Assembly (NCBI GenBank): GCA_900314525.1
Contig: OMVN01000021.1
Location: 1 to 37,249, forward strand
Source: an uncultured Eubacteriales bacterium
Lineage (GTDB): Bacteria; Bacillota; Clostridia; Lachnospirales; Lachnospiraceae
DNA: 37,249 nt
Direction of reading: 5' to 3'
This document shows positions 23,042-35,142 of this stretch, piece by piece. The position numbers and the translations under genes are program-made. The notes under the pieces were generated by a model that was given only the letters and a program-made list of their open reading frames with translations, did not search any database and was not told the origin of the DNA. Numbering within the stretch: position 1 is the first letter of the stretch; the number at the start of each line of letters is the position of its first letter.

Positions 23042-26000
23042 ATGGAGAAAAACAGAATGCGTCCAGTAAAAGCAGGAAAGGCAACAAGAGTTAGTTATTC
23101 AAAACAAAAAGAAGTTCTTGAGATGCCTAACCTTATCGAGGTCCAGAAGGACTCTTACGAATGGTTTTTAAGGGACGGTCTAAAGGAAGCATTTAACGAC
23201 ATCTCACCAATTGAAGATCACGGCGGACAGCTTAGTCTTGAGTTCGTGGATTTCCAGTTGTGTGAAGATGAGGCAAAGTATTCTATTGAGGAGTGTAAAG
23301 AGAGGGATGCAACATATGAAGCACCTCTTAAAGTTAAAGTAAGGCTCTATAAGAAAGAAACAGGCGAAATCGGAGAACATGAAATTTTTATGGGAAATCT
23401 TCCATTAATGACAGTTACAGGTACATTCGTTATTAACGGTGCCGAGCGTGTTATTGTCAGCCAGTTAGTTCGTTCTCCAGGTATTTATTACGATATCACT
23501 CATGATAAACTTGGTAAGAGATTATTTTCAAGTACTGTTATTCCTAACAGAGGTGCGTGGTTAGAGTATGAGACAGACTCAAATGATGTATTCTATGTAC
23601 GTGTAGACAGAACAAGAAAAGTTCCAATTACAGTACTGTTAAGAGCACTTGGATTTGGTACAAATCCTGAGATCGTAGATTTATTTGGCGAGGAGCCAAA
23701 GATTCTTGCAAGTTTTGCCAAAGATACAACAGACAATTATGAAGACGGTCTTCTTGAATTATATAGAAAGATTCGCCCTGGTGAACCTTTAGCAGTAGAA
23801 AATGCAGAGAATCTTATTTCAGGAATGTTCTTTGATGCCAGAAGATATGATCTTGCAAAAGTTGGACGTTATAAATTCAATAAAAAACTTGCATTTAAAA
23901 ATAGAATTAAAGGACAGATTCTTGCAGAAGAGGTAGTAGATGCACAGACAGGAGAAATTCTTGCTGAGGCAGGCGCAAAGGTTACAAAAGATCTTGCAAT
24001 AGCTATCCAGAATGCAGCTGTTCCATATGTATGGATTCAGACAGAAGAGAGAAACGTAAAAGTTATCTCTAATATGGCTGTAGACATTAATCATTATGTA
24101 GATTTTGACTGTGAAGAACTTGGAGTTAATGAAAATGTATTCTACCCGGTTCTTGCAGAAATTCTTGCAGAAAATGATAATGAAGAAGATTTAAAAGAAG
24201 CAATTAAGAGAAATATAACAGAATTAATTCCAAAACATATTACAAAAGAAGATATTATAGCTTCAATTAACTATAATATGCATCTTGAGTATGGCATTGG
24301 AAATTCAGATGATATCGATCATCTTGGAAACAGACGTATCCGTGCAGTTGGTGAACTGTTACAGAACCAGTACAGAATTGGTCTTTCAAGAATGGAGAGA
24401 GTTGTTCGTGAGAGAATGACTACTCAGGATATGGCAGACATTACACCACAGGCACTTATTAATATTAAACCGGTAACTGCAGCAGTCAAAGAATTCTTTG
24501 GAAGTTCTCAGTTATCACAGTTTATGGATCAGAACAATCCACTTGGTGAGCTTACTCATAAGAGACGTTTATCAGCATTGGGTCCTGGTGGTCTTTCAAG
24601 AGATAGAGCCGGATTCGAGGTTCGAGATGTACATTACTCTCATTATGGAAGAATGTGTCCAATCGAGACCCCTGAAGGTCCTAACATCGGACTTATCAAC
24701 TCGCTTGCAACATATGCAAGAATAAATGAGTATGGATTTATCGAAGCTCCTTATAGAAAAGTAGATAAGACGGATCCACAGAATCCTGTTGTTACAGATG
24801 ATGTTGTTTATCTCACAGCTGATGAAGAAGATAACTACATTGTTGCACAGGCTAATGAACCATTAGATGCGGAAGGACATTTTGTAAATAACAACATTTC
24901 TGGACGTTTCAGAGAGGAAACATCAGAATTTAGAAAGAGTAAAGTCGATCTTATGGACGTTTCTCCTAAGATGGTATTCTCAGTTGCTACATCAATGATT
25001 CCTTTCCTTGAAAACGATGATGCTAACCGTGCCCTCATGGGATCAAACATGCAGCGTCAGGCCGTTCCTCTTTTAACAACAGAGGCTCCAGCAGTTGGTA
25101 CAGGTATCGAACACAAGGCAGCAGTTGACTCTGGTGTATGTGTACTTGCTAAACGTGCTGGTGTTATAGAGAGATCTACATCTAAGGATATTACAATCAG
25201 ATATGATGATGATAAGTCATTAGAAACATATAAACTTATTAAATTCTCAAGAAGTAACCAGAGTAACTGTTACAACCAGAAACCTATTGTTGATAAGGGT
25301 GAACACGTTGAGGCAGGACAGGTTATAGCAGATGGTGCATCTACATATAATGGTGAGATAGCACTTGGTAAGAACCCACTTATCGGATTTATGACATGGG
25401 AAGGTTACAACTACGAGGATGCTGTTCTTCTTAGTGAAAGACTTGTTATGGATGATGTTTATACATCTGTTCATATTGAAGAACATGAAATAGAAGCAAG
25501 AGATACGAAACTTGGACCAGAAGAAATTACAAGAGATGTACCTGGCGTTGGTGATGATGCTCTTAAAAACCTTGATGAAAGAGGTATCATAAGAATTGGA
25601 GCTGAGGTTAGAGCCGGAGATATCTTAGTTGGTAAAGTTACTCCTAAGGGAGAAACAGAACTTACAGCAGAGGAGAGACTCCTTAGAGCAATCTTCGGAG
25701 AGAAGGCAAGGGAAGTAAGAGATACTTCACTTAAAGTTCCTCATGGTGAGTATGGTATCATTGTTGATGCAAAAGTATTTACAAGAGAAAACGGCGACGA
25801 ACTTGCACCTGGTGTAAATCAGTCAGTACGTATATATATAGCACAGAAGAGAAAGATTTCAGTCGGAGATAAGATGGCTGGTCGTCATGGTAATAAGGGT
25901 GTCGTTTCCAGAGTATTACCTGTAGAGGATATGCCATTCCTTCCAAATGGACGTCCTCTTGATATCGTTCTTAACCCATTAGGTGTTCCTTCACGTATGA

Positions 26001-26896
26001 ACATAGGACAGGTGCTTGAAATTCATTTAAGTCTTGCTGCAAAAGCATTAGGATTTAATGTAGCTACACCAGTCTTCGATGGTGCAAAGGAAAATGATAT
26101 CGGAGATACACTGGAACTTGCAAATGATTATGTAAATATGAACTGGGATGATTTCCATGATAAATATGTAGATATTTTAAATCCTGAAATCATGCAGTAT
26201 TTATCAGATAACAGAGAGCACAGAAAGTTATGGAAAGGTGTTCCTATTTCAAGAGATGGTAAAGTTCGTTTGAGAGATGGACGTACAGGAGAGTACTTTG
26301 ACGGACCTGTTACTATCGGACACATGCACTACTTAAAACTTCATCATCTTGTTGATGATAAGATTCATGCTCGTTCAACTGGTCCTTACTCATTAGTAAC
26401 TCAGCAGCCACTTGGTGGTAAAGCTCAGTTCGGTGGACAGAGATTTGGAGAGATGGAAGTTTGGGCTCTTGAGGCATATGGTGCTTCATATACACTTCAG
26501 GAAATCCTGACAGTTAAGTCTGATGATGTAATAGGACGTGTTAAGACATACGAGGCAATTATCAAAGGTCTTAATATTCCTGAACCTGGAATTCCAGAAT
26601 CATTTAAGGTTCTTTTGAAAGAACTTCAGTCATTAGCATTGGATGTTAAGGTACTTAAAGCAGATAACACAGAAGTTGAAATGAAGGAAAATGTAGATGA
26701 TGCTACAATTTCTTACAACTCAGTAATGTCTGATGATAAGAACTATAACAGAAGAGAAGAAAACTTTGCTGCACATGGATACACAGAGCAGAGAGTTGGC
26801 GACAATGGAATAGAAGACGTTGCAATATCCGGAAATAATGAAGAATCATTTGATCTTGCAGAGGACTCATATGATGACGATTCTTCAGAGAATTAG
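23042..26896 (+). CDS. rpoB: DNA-directed RNA polymerase subunit beta
   Basis: A 1284-residue catalytic-core subunit. The start [20 protein letters not shown] at 23042 is chosen because AAGGGGTG (23025-23032) precedes it. The reading frame is open upstream to 22943, but that stretch has no family similarity. [18 protein letters not shown] is near residue 26. The rifampicin region (about 487-515) reads [20 protein letters not shown], with the usual Asp, His and Ser ([10 protein letters not shown]) residues of sensitive enzymes. [15 protein letters not shown] marks the C-terminal catalytic part. The acidic tail ([15 protein letters not shown]) is common in related Clostridia. It has its own promoter, and rpoC starts 17 nt downstream. 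Confidence 0.97.
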   Translation: MEKNRMRPVKAGKATRVSYSKQKEVLEMPNLIEVQKDSYEWFLRDGLKEAFNDISPIEDHGGQLSLEFVDFQLCEDEAKYSIEECKERDATYEAPLKVKVRLYKKETGEIGEHEIFMGNLPLMTVTGTFVINGAERVIVSQLVRSPGIYYDITHDKLGKRLFSSTVIPNRGAWLEYETDSNDVFYVRVDRTRKVPITVLLRALGFGTNPEIVDLFGEEPKILASFAKDTTDNYEDGLLELYRKIRPGEPLAVENAENLISGMFFDARRYDLAKVGRYKFNKKLAFKNRIKGQILAEEVVDAQTGEILAEAGAKVTKDLAIAIQNAAVPYVWIQTEERNVKVISNMAVDINHYVDFDCEELGVNENVFYPVLAEILAENDNEEDLKEAIKRNITELIPKHITKEDIIASINYNMHLEYGIGNSDDIDHLGNRRIRAVGELLQNQYRIGLSRMERVVRERMTTQDMADITPQALINIKPVTAAVKEFFGSSQLSQFMDQNNPLGELTHKRRLSALGPGGLSRDRAGFEVRDVHYSHYGRMCPIETPEGPNIGLINSLATYARINEYGFIEAPYRKVDKTDPQNPVVTDDVVYLTADEEDNYIVAQANEPLDAEGHFVNNNISGRFREETSEFRKSKVDLMDVSPKMVFSVATSMIPFLENDDANRALMGSNMQRQAVPLLTTEAPAVGTGIEHKAAVDSGVCVLAKRAGVIERSTSKDITIRYDDDKSLETYKLIKFSRSNQSNCYNQKPIVDKGEHVEAGQVIADGASTYNGEIALGKNPLIGFMTWEGYNYEDAVLLSERLVMDDVYTSVHIEEHEIEARDTKLGPEEITRDVPGVGDDALKNLDERGIIRIGAEVRAGDILVGKVTPKGETELTAEERLLRAIFGEKAREVRDTSLKVPHGEYGIIVDAKVFTRENGDELAPGVNQSVRIYIAQKRKISVGDKMAGRHGNKGVVSRVLPVEDMPFLPNGRPLDIVLNPLGVPSRMNIGQVLEIHLSLAAKALGFNVATPVFDGAKENDIGDTLELANDYVNMNWDDFHDKYVDILNPEIMQYLSDNREHRKLWKGVPISRDGKVRLRDGRTGEYFDGPVTIGHMHYLKLHHLVDDKIHARSTGPYSLVTQQPLGGKAQFGGQRFGEMEVWALEAYGASYTLQEILTVKSDDVIGRVKTYEAIIKGLNIPEPGIPESFKVLLKELQSLALDVKVLKADNTEVEMKENVDDATISYNSVMSDDKNYNRREENFAAHGYTEQRVGDNGIEDVAISGNNEESFDLAEDSYDDDSSEN

Positions 26897-26913
26897 AAGG
26901 GAGTGTCTAATAG

Positions 26914-29900
26914 ATGCCTGAACAAAATAAAGAAACTTATCAGCAGATGACATTTGATAAAATCAGAATTGGTCTTGCATCCCCTGAGAAAATCAGAGAG
27001 TGGTCCAATGGAGAGGTTAAAAAACCTGAAACAATCAATTACAGAACATTAAAGCCAGAAGTTGATGGCTTGTTCTGTGAGAGAATATTTGGACCAAGCA
27101 AAGACTGGGAATGTCATTGTGGAAAATATAAAAAAATCAGATACAAAGGTGTTATTTGTGACAAGTGTGGTGTTGAGGTAACAAAGTCAAGTGTTAGAAG
27201 AGAACGTATGGGTTCTATCGAACTTGCAGCACCTGTTTCACATATCTGGTATTTTAAGGGTATCCCTAGCAGAATGGGATTAATTCTTGATATATCTCCT
27301 CGTATACTTGAAAAAGTATTATATTTCGCATCATATGTAGTTCTTGATCCAGGAGAAACTGAGCTTATGTACAAGCAGGTTCTCTCAGAAAAAGAATACA
27401 GAGAAGCATATGATAAATATGGCGAAGCATTCAGAGTAGGAATGGGTGCAGAGGCAGTTGATGAATTACTTTCATCAATTGATCTTGAGAAAGATGCAGT
27501 AGAGTTAAAAGCAGCTCTTGAAAATGCATCAGGACAGAAGAGAGCTAAAATTGTAAAAAGACTTGAGGTTGTTGAAGCGTTTAGAAATTCAGGAAACAAA
27601 CCTGAGTGGATGATACTTAAGGTTGTGCCTGTAATTCCACCAGATTTAAGACCAATGGTACAGCTTGATGGCGGACGTTTTGCTACATCAGATTTAAATG
27701 ATTTATACAGAAGAATTATTAATAGAAACAATCGTCTTGAGAAACTCCTTGAACTTGGAGCACCTGAGATTATTGTAAGAAATGAAAAGAGAATGCTCCA
27801 GGAGGCTGTAGATGCGTTAATCGATAACGGTCGTAGAGGTCGTCCAGTTACAGGACCTGGAAACAGAGCATTAAAATCTCTTTCAGACATGTTAAAAGGT
27901 AAACAGGGACGTTTCCGTCAGAACTTACTTGGTAAGCGTGTTGACTACTCAGGACGTTCAGTTATCGTAGTTGGACCAGAACTTAAGATTTACCAGTGTG
28001 GTGTTCCAAAGGAAATGGCAATTGAATTATTCAAGCCGTTTGTAATTCGTCAGTTAACAGCTGAAGGAATGGCACACAATGTAAAGAGCGCAAAGAAAAT
28101 GGTTGAAAAATTAAGCCCAGAGGTATGGGATGTGCTTGATGATGTTATTAAAGAGCATCCAGTTATGTTAAACCGTGCACCTACACTTCATAGACTTGGT
28201 ATTCAGGCATTTGAGCCAATATTAGTAGAAGGTAAAGCTATTAAGCTTCATCCTCTTGTTTGTACAGCATTTAATGCCGATTTCGATGGAGATCAGATGG
28301 CTATTCATCTTCCATTATCAGTTGAGGCACAGGCTGAGTGTAGATTCTTATTACTTTCACCTAATAACCTCTTAAAACCTTCAGATGGTGGACCAGTTGC
28401 TGTTCCTTCACAGGATATGGTACTTGGTATTTATTACCTCACACAGGAAAGACCTGGTGCAAAGGGAGAAGGAAAAGTATTTAAGAGTGTAAATGAAGCA
28501 ATACTTGCTTATGAAAATGGAGTAATAACATTACATGCTAAGATTTTTGTAAAAGTTACAAGAAAAACTCCAGATGGAGAAGTTATAACTGGTATTATAA
28601 ATACAACACTTGGTAGATGTCTGTTCAATGAAATTCTTCCACAGGATTTAGGATTAACAAGAAGAGAATCAAAAGAAGATTACTTAAAACTTGAAGTAGA
28701 CTACCTTGTAAAGAAAAAGGAATTAAAGGGAATTCTCCAGAAAGTTATTAATACTCATGGAGCAATCAAAACAGCTGAAGTACTTGATGACATTAAAGCT
28801 ATTGGATATAAGTACTCAACAAGAGCTGCTATGACAGTTTCAATTTCTGATATGACTATTCCTAAGGAAAAGGCACCACTTCTTAAACAGGCTGAAGAGA
28901 CAGTTGAGAAGATTAAGAATAATTATCGTCGTGGATTTATAACTGACGAAGAGAGATATAAGGAAGTTATCAATACATGGCAGGATGCAGATAATAAGAT
29001 TCAGAAAGCCCTTATGGCAGGACTTGATGATTATAACAATATTTACATGATGGCTGACTCAGGAGCCCGTGGATCTGATAAGCAGATCAAACAGCTTGCA
29101 GGTATGCGTGGTCTGATGGCAGATACAACAGGTAAAACAATTGAGTTGCCTATCACATCAAACTTCCGTGAAGGTCTTGATGTTTTGGAATATTTCATCT
29201 CAGCTCATGGAGCTAGAAAAGGTCTTTCAGATACAGCCCTTCGTACAGCCGATTCAGGATACCTTACAAGACGTCTTGTTGATGTATCACAGGAATTAAT
29301 TATAAGAGAAGTGGATTGTGCAACAGAGAGAAAAGAAATTCCATATATGGAAATAAAAGCATTCAAGGAAGGAAACGAAGTAACAGAGAGCCTTGAAGAG
29401 AGAATTACAGGACGTTACAGCGCAGAGACAATTACTGATGCTGAGGGAAATGTAATTGTTAAGAAGAATCATATGATTACTCCTAAGCGTGCAGCTGCTG
29501 TAGTAGCTACAGGAAGAGAGTCAGTTAAGATTCGTACAATACTTACATGTAAGAGCCATAACGGAATTTGTTCTAAGTGCTATGGTACAAACCTTGCAAC
29601 AGGTCAGGCAGTTCAGGTTGGTGAGGCAGTTGGTATTATTGCTGCTCAGTCAATCGGTGAGCCAGGTACACAGCTTACTATGAGAACATTCCATACTGGT
29701 GGTGTTGCCGGTGGTGATATCACACAGGGTCTTCCTAGAGTAGAAGAGCTTTTCGAGGCCAGAAAACCAAAGGGACTTGCAATTATCGCAGAGTTTGGTG
29801 GTAAGGTCGAAGTTAGAGACACTAAGAAGAAGAGAGAAGTTGTAGTAACTAACCAGGAAACAGGCGAGCAGAAAGCTTACTTAATTCCTTACGGTTCAAG

Positions 29901-30540
29901 AATAAAAGCTCGTATTATGGATGGTATTGTAATTGATGCCGGTGATGAACTTACAGAAGGTAGTGTAAATCCACATGATATCTTAAGAATTAAAGGTGTC
30001 AGAGCAGTACAGGATTACATGATTAAAGAAGTTCAGAGAGTTTACAGACTTCAGGGTGTTGAAATCAATGACAAACATATCGAAGTTATTGTTAGACAGA
30101 TGCTTAAGAAAATCAGAGTTGAAGAGGCAGGAGACAGTGAATTCCTTCCAGGAACACAGGTTGATGTCCTTGACTTTAATGATGTTAATGAGCAGTTAGA
30201 AGCAGAAGGAAAAGAACCTGCAGTTGGAAAACAGGTAATACTTGGTATTACAAAATCTTCACTTGCAACAAATTCATTCCTTTCAGCAGCTTCATTCCAG
30301 GAAACAACAAAAGTACTTACAGAAGCAGCAATTAACGGAAGAGAAGATCCATTAGTTGGACTTAAAGAAAACGTTATTATCGGTAAACTTATCCCTGCTG
30401 GTACAGGAATGCATATGTACAGAGATGTAAAACTCAGTACAGACCAGGATGAGGTAGTAGTTTCAGAGGAAGAAGATACAATAGCTGATACAGATGAAGT
30501 AGTACTTTCTGAAGAAAGCCAGGAAGATGTTACAGAATAA
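26914..30540 (+). CDS. rpoC: DNA-directed RNA polymerase subunit beta'
   Basis: A 1208-residue core subunit. The zinc-ribbon cysteines [20 protein letters not shown] lie near residues 67-86. [14 protein letters not shown], with the three Mg-binding aspartates, is near 450-463. The second cysteine cluster, [13 protein letters not shown], leads into [19 protein letters not shown] and [10 protein letters not shown]. The end is acidic ([18 protein letters not shown]). No lineage insertions or breaks are visible. The ATG follows AAGGGAG (26897-26903). Co-transcribed with rpoB, and ended by the terminator at 30561-30590. Confidence 0.97.
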   Translation: MPEQNKETYQQMTFDKIRIGLASPEKIREWSNGEVKKPETINYRTLKPEVDGLFCERIFGPSKDWECHCGKYKKIRYKGVICDKCGVEVTKSSVRRERMGSIELAAPVSHIWYFKGIPSRMGLILDISPRILEKVLYFASYVVLDPGETELMYKQVLSEKEYREAYDKYGEAFRVGMGAEAVDELLSSIDLEKDAVELKAALENASGQKRAKIVKRLEVVEAFRNSGNKPEWMILKVVPVIPPDLRPMVQLDGGRFATSDLNDLYRRIINRNNRLEKLLELGAPEIIVRNEKRMLQEAVDALIDNGRRGRPVTGPGNRALKSLSDMLKGKQGRFRQNLLGKRVDYSGRSVIVVGPELKIYQCGVPKEMAIELFKPFVIRQLTAEGMAHNVKSAKKMVEKLSPEVWDVLDDVIKEHPVMLNRAPTLHRLGIQAFEPILVEGKAIKLHPLVCTAFNADFDGDQMAIHLPLSVEAQAECRFLLLSPNNLLKPSDGGPVAVPSQDMVLGIYYLTQERPGAKGEGKVFKSVNEAILAYENGVITLHAKIFVKVTRKTPDGEVITGIINTTLGRCLFNEILPQDLGLTRRESKEDYLKLEVDYLVKKKELKGILQKVINTHGAIKTAEVLDDIKAIGYKYSTRAAMTVSISDMTIPKEKAPLLKQAEETVEKIKNNYRRGFITDEERYKEVINTWQDADNKIQKALMAGLDDYNNIYMMADSGARGSDKQIKQLAGMRGLMADTTGKTIELPITSNFREGLDVLEYFISAHGARKGLSDTALRTADSGYLTRRLVDVSQELIIREVDCATERKEIPYMEIKAFKEGNEVTESLEERITGRYSAETITDAEGNVIVKKNHMITPKRAAAVVATGRESVKIRTILTCKSHNGICSKCYGTNLATGQAVQVGEAVGIIAAQSIGEPGTQLTMRTFHTGGVAGGDITQGLPRVEELFEARKPKGLAIIAEFGGKVEVRDTKKKREVVVTNQETGEQKAYLIPYGSRIKARIMDGIVIDAGDELTEGSVNPHDILRIKGVRAVQDYMIKEVQRVYRLQGVEINDKHIEVIVRQMLKKIRVEEAGDSEFLPGTQVDVLDFNDVNEQLEAEGKEPAVGKQVILGITKSSLATNSFLSAASFQETTKVLTEAAINGREDPLVGLKENVIIGKLIPAGTGMHMYRDVKLSTDQDEVVVSEEEDTIADTDEVVLSEESQEDVTE

Positions 30541-30560
30541 AAACAGGCTATAGCCTTATA

Positions 30561-30590
30561 AAAATCCGCGTTTAACAGACGCGGATTTTT
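30561..30590 (+). terminator. rpoBC terminator
   Basis: AAAATCCGCGT (30561-30571) pairs perfectly with ACGCGGATTTT (30579-30589) around a 7-base loop, with a T-run at its 3' side and an A-run at its 5' side. Confidence 0.93.
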
Positions 30591-30647
30591 AGTTATTACA
30601 TAATAGGGAAATTAAGGTAATGATACCAAGGGATTCAGGTGAGAATG

Positions 30648-31604
30648 ATGAATATGAGAAATAAATTATTCTATATAATAATAGTGATTGTGCTAACTAT
30701 GTCAAATGTATTAGCTAATACAGACATTGTAAGGGCTGATAGCTTATATGTCATAAGGATAAATATAAAGAATAATCATATGTATATTTATGAGTTTGAT
30801 CAGGCAGGTAATATCAGTCTGAAAAAAGATATGGCATGCTCTCCATGTATGAATCAGAAGGCGGATGGGTTGACTAGGACGATTACCTATAAGGAAGAGT
30901 GGAAAGCCACAAATCAGGGAACATATGTAAGGTATGCAAATGATTTTGATGGAGATATAAGTATAAGCTCCGTTCCGTATAAAGGAATATCGTATGACAG
31001 CTTAGATGCAAATAAATATAATCTGTTGGGGAATTCCAAAAATACAATAAATGTATGGGTAAGTGTAAGAGATGCAAAATGGATATACGATAATTGTCAG
31101 GTTGGAACACAGGTACAGATTGATGATAAAAGTGAAGCGCTGAACGATGACATGGAAAAGGCAATAAAACTTAATGAAGATAATCCAAATTCCGGATGGG
31201 ACCCAACAGACGAGGATGCAAATAATCCATGGAGTAAATGCAAGCCAAAAATTGAGGGTACAAAAAATATTCAGACAATAGTAAATAAGAAAGTCGACCT
31301 TCTTGAAGGAGTAAAAGCATATGACACCTGCGGTAATGATATAACTAACACAATTAATGTTATGGGGAATTATGATTTTGGAATAGAGGGTGACTATAAT
31401 ATTTTATATTATGTAAAAGATAGTCTTGGTCAGACCGCAAATACTACAATAAGTCTCAATGTTCAGAAAATAAAAAGCAGTTATGTACAGAAAAAAGATG
31501 ATAAAAATACAGAAAAGACAACAGCAGACAAGCTAAAAGTAATTATTTTTCTTGGAGTAGCAGTTGCCCTGTTTATTAAATTTGTACTAAACAGAGAAAA
31601 ATAA
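30648..31604 (+). CDS. membrane-anchored protein with degenerate L,D-transpeptidase (YkuD) fold and Ig-like domain
   Basis: About 318 residues. A signal peptide (ILTMSNVLANTDIVRA region) precedes a segment with YkuD framework: TYVRYANDFDGD, SVPYKG, YDSLDANKYNLLG and VRDAKWIYDNCQVGT. The catalytic HxG...SHGCVRL block is absent. The His of HSVPY is Ser107, and the SHGCVRL position reads NTINVWV (132-138), so the Cys nucleophile is Asn135. A DUF5011-like Ig domain (about 198-273) and a C-terminal transmembrane helix (about 295-311) follow. GTG at 30639 and ATGs at 30645 and 30654 are alternative starts. It is probably a non-catalytic cell-wall protein. It lies alone between rpoC and rpsL, behind the rpoC terminator. 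No clear promoter was seen. Confidence 0.7.
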   Translation: MNMRNKLFYIIIVIVLTMSNVLANTDIVRADSLYVIRINIKNNHMYIYEFDQAGNISLKKDMACSPCMNQKADGLTRTITYKEEWKATNQGTYVRYANDFDGDISISSVPYKGISYDSLDANKYNLLGNSKNTINVWVSVRDAKWIYDNCQVGTQVQIDDKSEALNDDMEKAIKLNEDNPNSGWDPTDEDANNPWSKCKPKIEGTKNIQTIVNKKVDLLEGVKAYDTCGNDITNTINVMGNYDFGIEGDYNILYYVKDSLGQTANTTISLNVQKIKSSYVQKKDDKNTEKTTADKLKVIIFLGVAVALFIKFVLNREK

Positions 31605-31613
31605 TTTTTCTAC

Positions 31614-31642
31614 TTGACAGTAGCAAAATCAGATAATATAAT
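31614..31642 (+). promoter_or_regulatory. consensus promoter of rpsL-rpsG-fusA
   Basis: TTGACA (31614-31619), exactly 17 bp, TATAAT (31637-31642): a perfect match to the housekeeping sigma-A consensus, fitting a very strongly expressed str operon. Confidence 0.93.
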
Positions 31643-31671
31643 GATAGGGCGTGTATAAAGTGCGCGTTTTA

Positions 31672-31710
31672 GCCTGTTCAACTGCAGGCAAGGGCATAGA
31701 TAAAATCTAT
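31672..31710 (+). promoter_or_regulatory. hairpins in the rpsL leader
   Basis: GCCTG (31672-31676) pairs with CAGGC (31685-31689), and ATAGAT/ATCTAT (31696-31710) forms a second stem with an AAA loop. The leader is about 93 nt in all. No terminator is present, so any control would be translational. Confidence 0.45.
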
Positions 31711-31741
31711 AAACAATATTCTAATCAGGAGGTGAAAATTA

Positions 31742-32161
31742 ATGCCTACATTTAACCAGTTAGTTAGAAAAGGAAGAAAGACATCTGAAAAGAAGTCTAC
31801 TGCACCAGCTCTTTTAAAGGGATACAACTCTTTACAGAAGAAAGCTACAGATACATCTTCTCCACAGAAGAGAGGAGTTTGTACAGCAGTTAAAACAGCA
31901 ACACCTAAGAAGCCTAACTCAGCTCTTAGAAAAATCGCCAGAGTTCGTCTTTCTAACGGTATCGAAGTAACAAGTTACATCCCAGGAGAAGGTCACAACC
32001 TTCAGGAGCATAGTGTTGTTCTTATCCGTGGAGGAAGAGTAAAGGATTTACCAGGTACAAGATATCATATCGTTAGAGGTACACTTGATACAGCAGGTGT
32101 AGCAAAGAGACGTCAGGCTCGTTCTAAATATGGTGCTAAGAGACCAAAGGACGCAAAATAG
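31742..32161 (+). CDS. rpsL: 30S ribosomal protein S12
   Basis: A 139-residue decoding-site protein. It starts [33 protein letters not shown] is near residues 57-76, and [18 protein letters not shown] near residues 98-115. Both loops keep the lysines of streptomycin-sensitive S12. The ribosome binding site is CAGGAGGTG (31726-31734). First gene of the str operon, followed by rpsG after a 144-nt structured gap. Confidence 0.97.
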   Translation: MPTFNQLVRKGRKTSEKKSTAPALLKGYNSLQKKATDTSSPQKRGVCTAVKTATPKKPNSALRKIARVRLSNGIEVTSYIPGEGHNLQEHSVVLIRGGRVKDLPGTRYHIVRGTLDTAGVAKRRQARSKYGAKRPKDAK

Positions 32162-32189
32162 GAAATTAATCACAGGTTGAATGAATTTA

Positions 32190-32247
32190 GTGCCGGAATT
32201 AGAAGTATTGTTTATATAAAATAGAGCAATAATTCCTATTACCGCAC
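32190..32247 (+). promoter_or_regulatory. intercistronic structure between rpsL and rpsG
   Basis: GTGC (32190-32193) and GGAATTA (32195-32201) pair with TAATTCC (32230-32236) and GCAC (32244-32247), leaving a 7-base internal loop TATTACC on one side. In E. coli, S7 represses translation by binding the rpsL-rpsG gap. This structure could be the equivalent, but that has not been shown here. Confidence 0.45.
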
Positions 32248-32275
32248 GAAACACAACAAAAGTGAGTACCGATGA

Positions 32276-32776
<501 letters not shown>

Positions 32777-32789
32777 TAAACTGTACCTT

Positions 32790-32811
32790 GTCTGCGACTT
32801 ATATCGCAGAC
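32790..32811 (+). promoter_or_regulatory. stem-loop between rpsG and fusA
   Basis: GTCTGCGA (32790-32797) pairs perfectly with TCGCAGAC (32804-32811) around CTTATA. There is no T-run, so it is a processing or stability hairpin rather than a terminator. Confidence 0.55.
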
Positions 32812-32853
32812 TAAGATGTGCATTTAAAATAATAAATGTAAGGAGGAAGAATC

Positions 32854-34998
32854 TTGGCTGGAAGAGAATATCCGTTAGAGAGAACAAGAAATATCGGTAT
32901 TATGGCTCATATTGATGCTGGTAAAACAACATTAACAGAGCGTATTCTTTATTATACTGGTGTTAACTATAAAATCGGTGAGACTTACGAAGGTACTGCT
33001 ACTATGGACTGGATGGAACAGGAGCAGGAAAGAGGTATCACAATCACATCAGCAGCTACAACTTGTCACTGGACAGAACAGGAACAGACTAAGGTTAAAG
33101 CTGGAGCAAAAGAACATCGTATCAACATTATTGATACACCAGGACACGTAGACTTCACAGTTGAAGTTGAGCGTTCACTTCGTGTACTTGATGGTGCTGT
33201 AGGTGTATTCGATGCAAAGGGTGGTGTTGAGCCACAGTCAGAGAACGTTTGGCGTCAGGCTGACACATACCACGTACCAAGAATGGCATTCGTCAACAAG
33301 ATGGATATCCTTGGTGCAAACTTCTTCAATACAGTTGAAGAAATTAAAACACGTTTAGGAAAGGTTCCTGTAGTTGTAAATATTCCTATTGGTAAGGAAG
33401 ATTATTTCCAGGGAATCGTTGACTTATTTGAAATGAAAGCCTATATCTACAATGATTCAAAGGGTGAAGATATCACAATTACAGATATCCCTGATGATTT
33501 AAAGGATCAGGCTGAAGAACTCCATACTCAGTTAGTTGAGCAGTGTTGCGAATTTGACGAGGAACTTATGGAGAGATATTTTGAAGGTGATGAACCATCT
33601 ATCGATGAGTTAAAGGCAGCTCTTCGTAAAGGTGTTTGTTTACCAATCAAAGATGCAGCTGGAGAGAAAAACAGAGTTATCCCTGTATTATGTGGATCAG
33701 CTCATCAGAACAAAGGTATCCAGAAGCTTCTTGATGCAGTAGTTGAATTTATGCCAGCTCCAACAGATATCCCTGATATCGACGGAACAGACTTAGACGG
33801 CAATCCACTCACAAAACCATCTTCAGATGATGAGTCATTTGCTGCTTTAGCATTCAAGATTGCTGCAGATCCATTCGTTGGAAAATTAGCTTACATCAGA
33901 GTTTACTCGGGTGTACTTGAAAAAGGTTCTTATGTTCTTAATGCAACAAAGGGTAACAAAGAGCGTATCGGACGTATCCTTCAGATGCATGCTAATAAGA
34001 GAGAAGAAATTGAAAGAGTTTACTCAGGAGATATCGCTGCTGTAATCGGTTTAAAGAATACAACAACTGGTGATACAATCTGTGATGAGAAGAATCCAGT
34101 TATTCTTGAGTCTATGGAATTCCCAGATCCTGTTATTGAGCTCGCTATCGAGCCAAAGACAAAGGATGATCAGAATAAATTAGGTGATGCTCTTCAGAAA
34201 CTTGCTGAGGAAGATCCTACATTCAGAACACATACAGATACAGAAACAGGTCAGACAATCATCGCTGGTATGGGTGAGTTACATCTTGAAATCATCGTTG
34301 ACAGACTTCTTCGTGAATTCCACGTAGAAGCTAACGTTGGTGCACCTCAGGTTGCTTACAAAGAGTCATTCACAAAAGCAGTTGATGTTGATTCTAAATA
34401 TGCAAAACAGTCAGGTGGACGTGGACAGTACGGACACTGTAAAGTTAAATTCGAGCCAATGGATCCAAACGGCGAAGAGACATTCAAATTTGAATCAGAA
34501 GTCGTTGGTGGTAAGATTCCTAAGGAATACATCCCATCAGTTGGAGAAGGTATCGAGGAAGCTTCACAGGCTGGTATCCTTTGCGGATTCCCAGTACTTG
34601 GTGTACATGCCGTAGTTTATGATGGATCATACCATGAAGTCGATTCTTCAGAAATGGCATTCCACATCGCTGGTTCTATGGCATTCAAGGATGCTATGAA
34701 GAAAGCTGATCCAGTATTACTTGAGCCTGTTATGAAGGTTGAAGTAACAATGCCTGCAGATTACATGGGTGATGTAATCGGTGACCTTAACTCAAGAAGA
34801 GGTCGTGTAGAAGGTATGGAAGATGTTGGTAACGGAAAACTTGTAAAAGCATTCGTTCCACTTGCTGAGATGTTTGGTTACTCTACAGACTTACGTTCTA
34901 AGACACAGGGACGTGGTAACTACTCAATGTTCTTTGATAAATATGAGCAGGTTCCAAAGTCAGTACAGGAAAAACTTATCTCAACACATGCTAAATAA
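32854..34998 (+). CDS. fusA: elongation factor G
   Basis: A 714-residue translocation GTPase. G1 is AHIDAGKTT (18-26), G2 RGITI, G3 DTPGHVDF and G4 NKMD. Domain IV has [15 protein letters not shown], and the C-terminus has the [17 protein letters not shown] stretch. It is slightly longer than usual (about 690-700) because of an insert after G2 ([16 protein letters not shown]). It is read from TTG, with AAGGAGGAAGA at 32840-32850 and no ATG in a better position. It belongs to the str operon after rpsG. tuf has a separate promoter 34 nt after its stop. Confidence 0.97.
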   Translation: MAGREYPLERTRNIGIMAHIDAGKTTLTERILYYTGVNYKIGETYEGTATMDWMEQEQERGITITSAATTCHWTEQEQTKVKAGAKEHRINIIDTPGHVDFTVEVERSLRVLDGAVGVFDAKGGVEPQSENVWRQADTYHVPRMAFVNKMDILGANFFNTVEEIKTRLGKVPVVVNIPIGKEDYFQGIVDLFEMKAYIYNDSKGEDITITDIPDDLKDQAEELHTQLVEQCCEFDEELMERYFEGDEPSIDELKAALRKGVCLPIKDAAGEKNRVIPVLCGSAHQNKGIQKLLDAVVEFMPAPTDIPDIDGTDLDGNPLTKPSSDDESFAALAFKIAADPFVGKLAYIRVYSGVLEKGSYVLNATKGNKERIGRILQMHANKREEIERVYSGDIAAVIGLKNTTTGDTICDEKNPVILESMEFPDPVIELAIEPKTKDDQNKLGDALQKLAEEDPTFRTHTDTETGQTIIAGMGELHLEIIVDRLLREFHVEANVGAPQVAYKESFTKAVDVDSKYAKQSGGRGQYGHCKVKFEPMDPNGEETFKFESEVVGGKIPKEYIPSVGEGIEEASQAGILCGFPVLGVHAVVYDGSYHEVDSSEMAFHIAGSMAFKDAMKKADPVLLEPVMKVEVTMPADYMGDVIGDLNSRRGRVEGMEDVGNGKLVKAFVPLAEMFGYSTDLRSKTQGRGNYSMFFDKYEQVPKSVQEKLISTHAK

Positions 34999-35032
34999 GA
35001 GTTCTACAGGTAATTATTAGGTAAATTTATAC

Positions 35033-35061
35033 TTGAAATTATAGGTAGAATGCAATATAAT
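35033..35061 (+). promoter_or_regulatory. tuf promoter
   Basis: TTGAAA (35033-35038), 17 bp, TATAAT (35056-35061). It makes tuf independently transcribed from the str operon. Confidence 0.85.
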
Positions 35062-35074
35062 TTTAAATAGCCGA

Positions 35075-35091
35075 GGCCCACACCGTGGGCC
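35075..35091 (+). promoter_or_regulatory. GC-rich hairpin in the tuf leader
   Basis: GGCCCAC (35075-35081), loop ACC, GTGGGCC (35085-35091) lies just after the expected transcription start, followed by an AAATA-repeat tract and the AAGGAGG ribosome binding site. A 5' stabilising hairpin is likely. Confidence 0.55.
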
Positions 35092-35142
35092 ACATAATAA
35101 AATAAAATAAAATAATTAATATTTGTAAGGAGGATTTACAAA

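Noticed and set aside
27114-27890. Long open frame on the minus strand inside rpoC (258 codons)
   Set aside because: It lies completely antisense to a conserved rpoC region, has low-complexity Ser/Leu-rich composition, no ribosome binding site and no recognisable domain.
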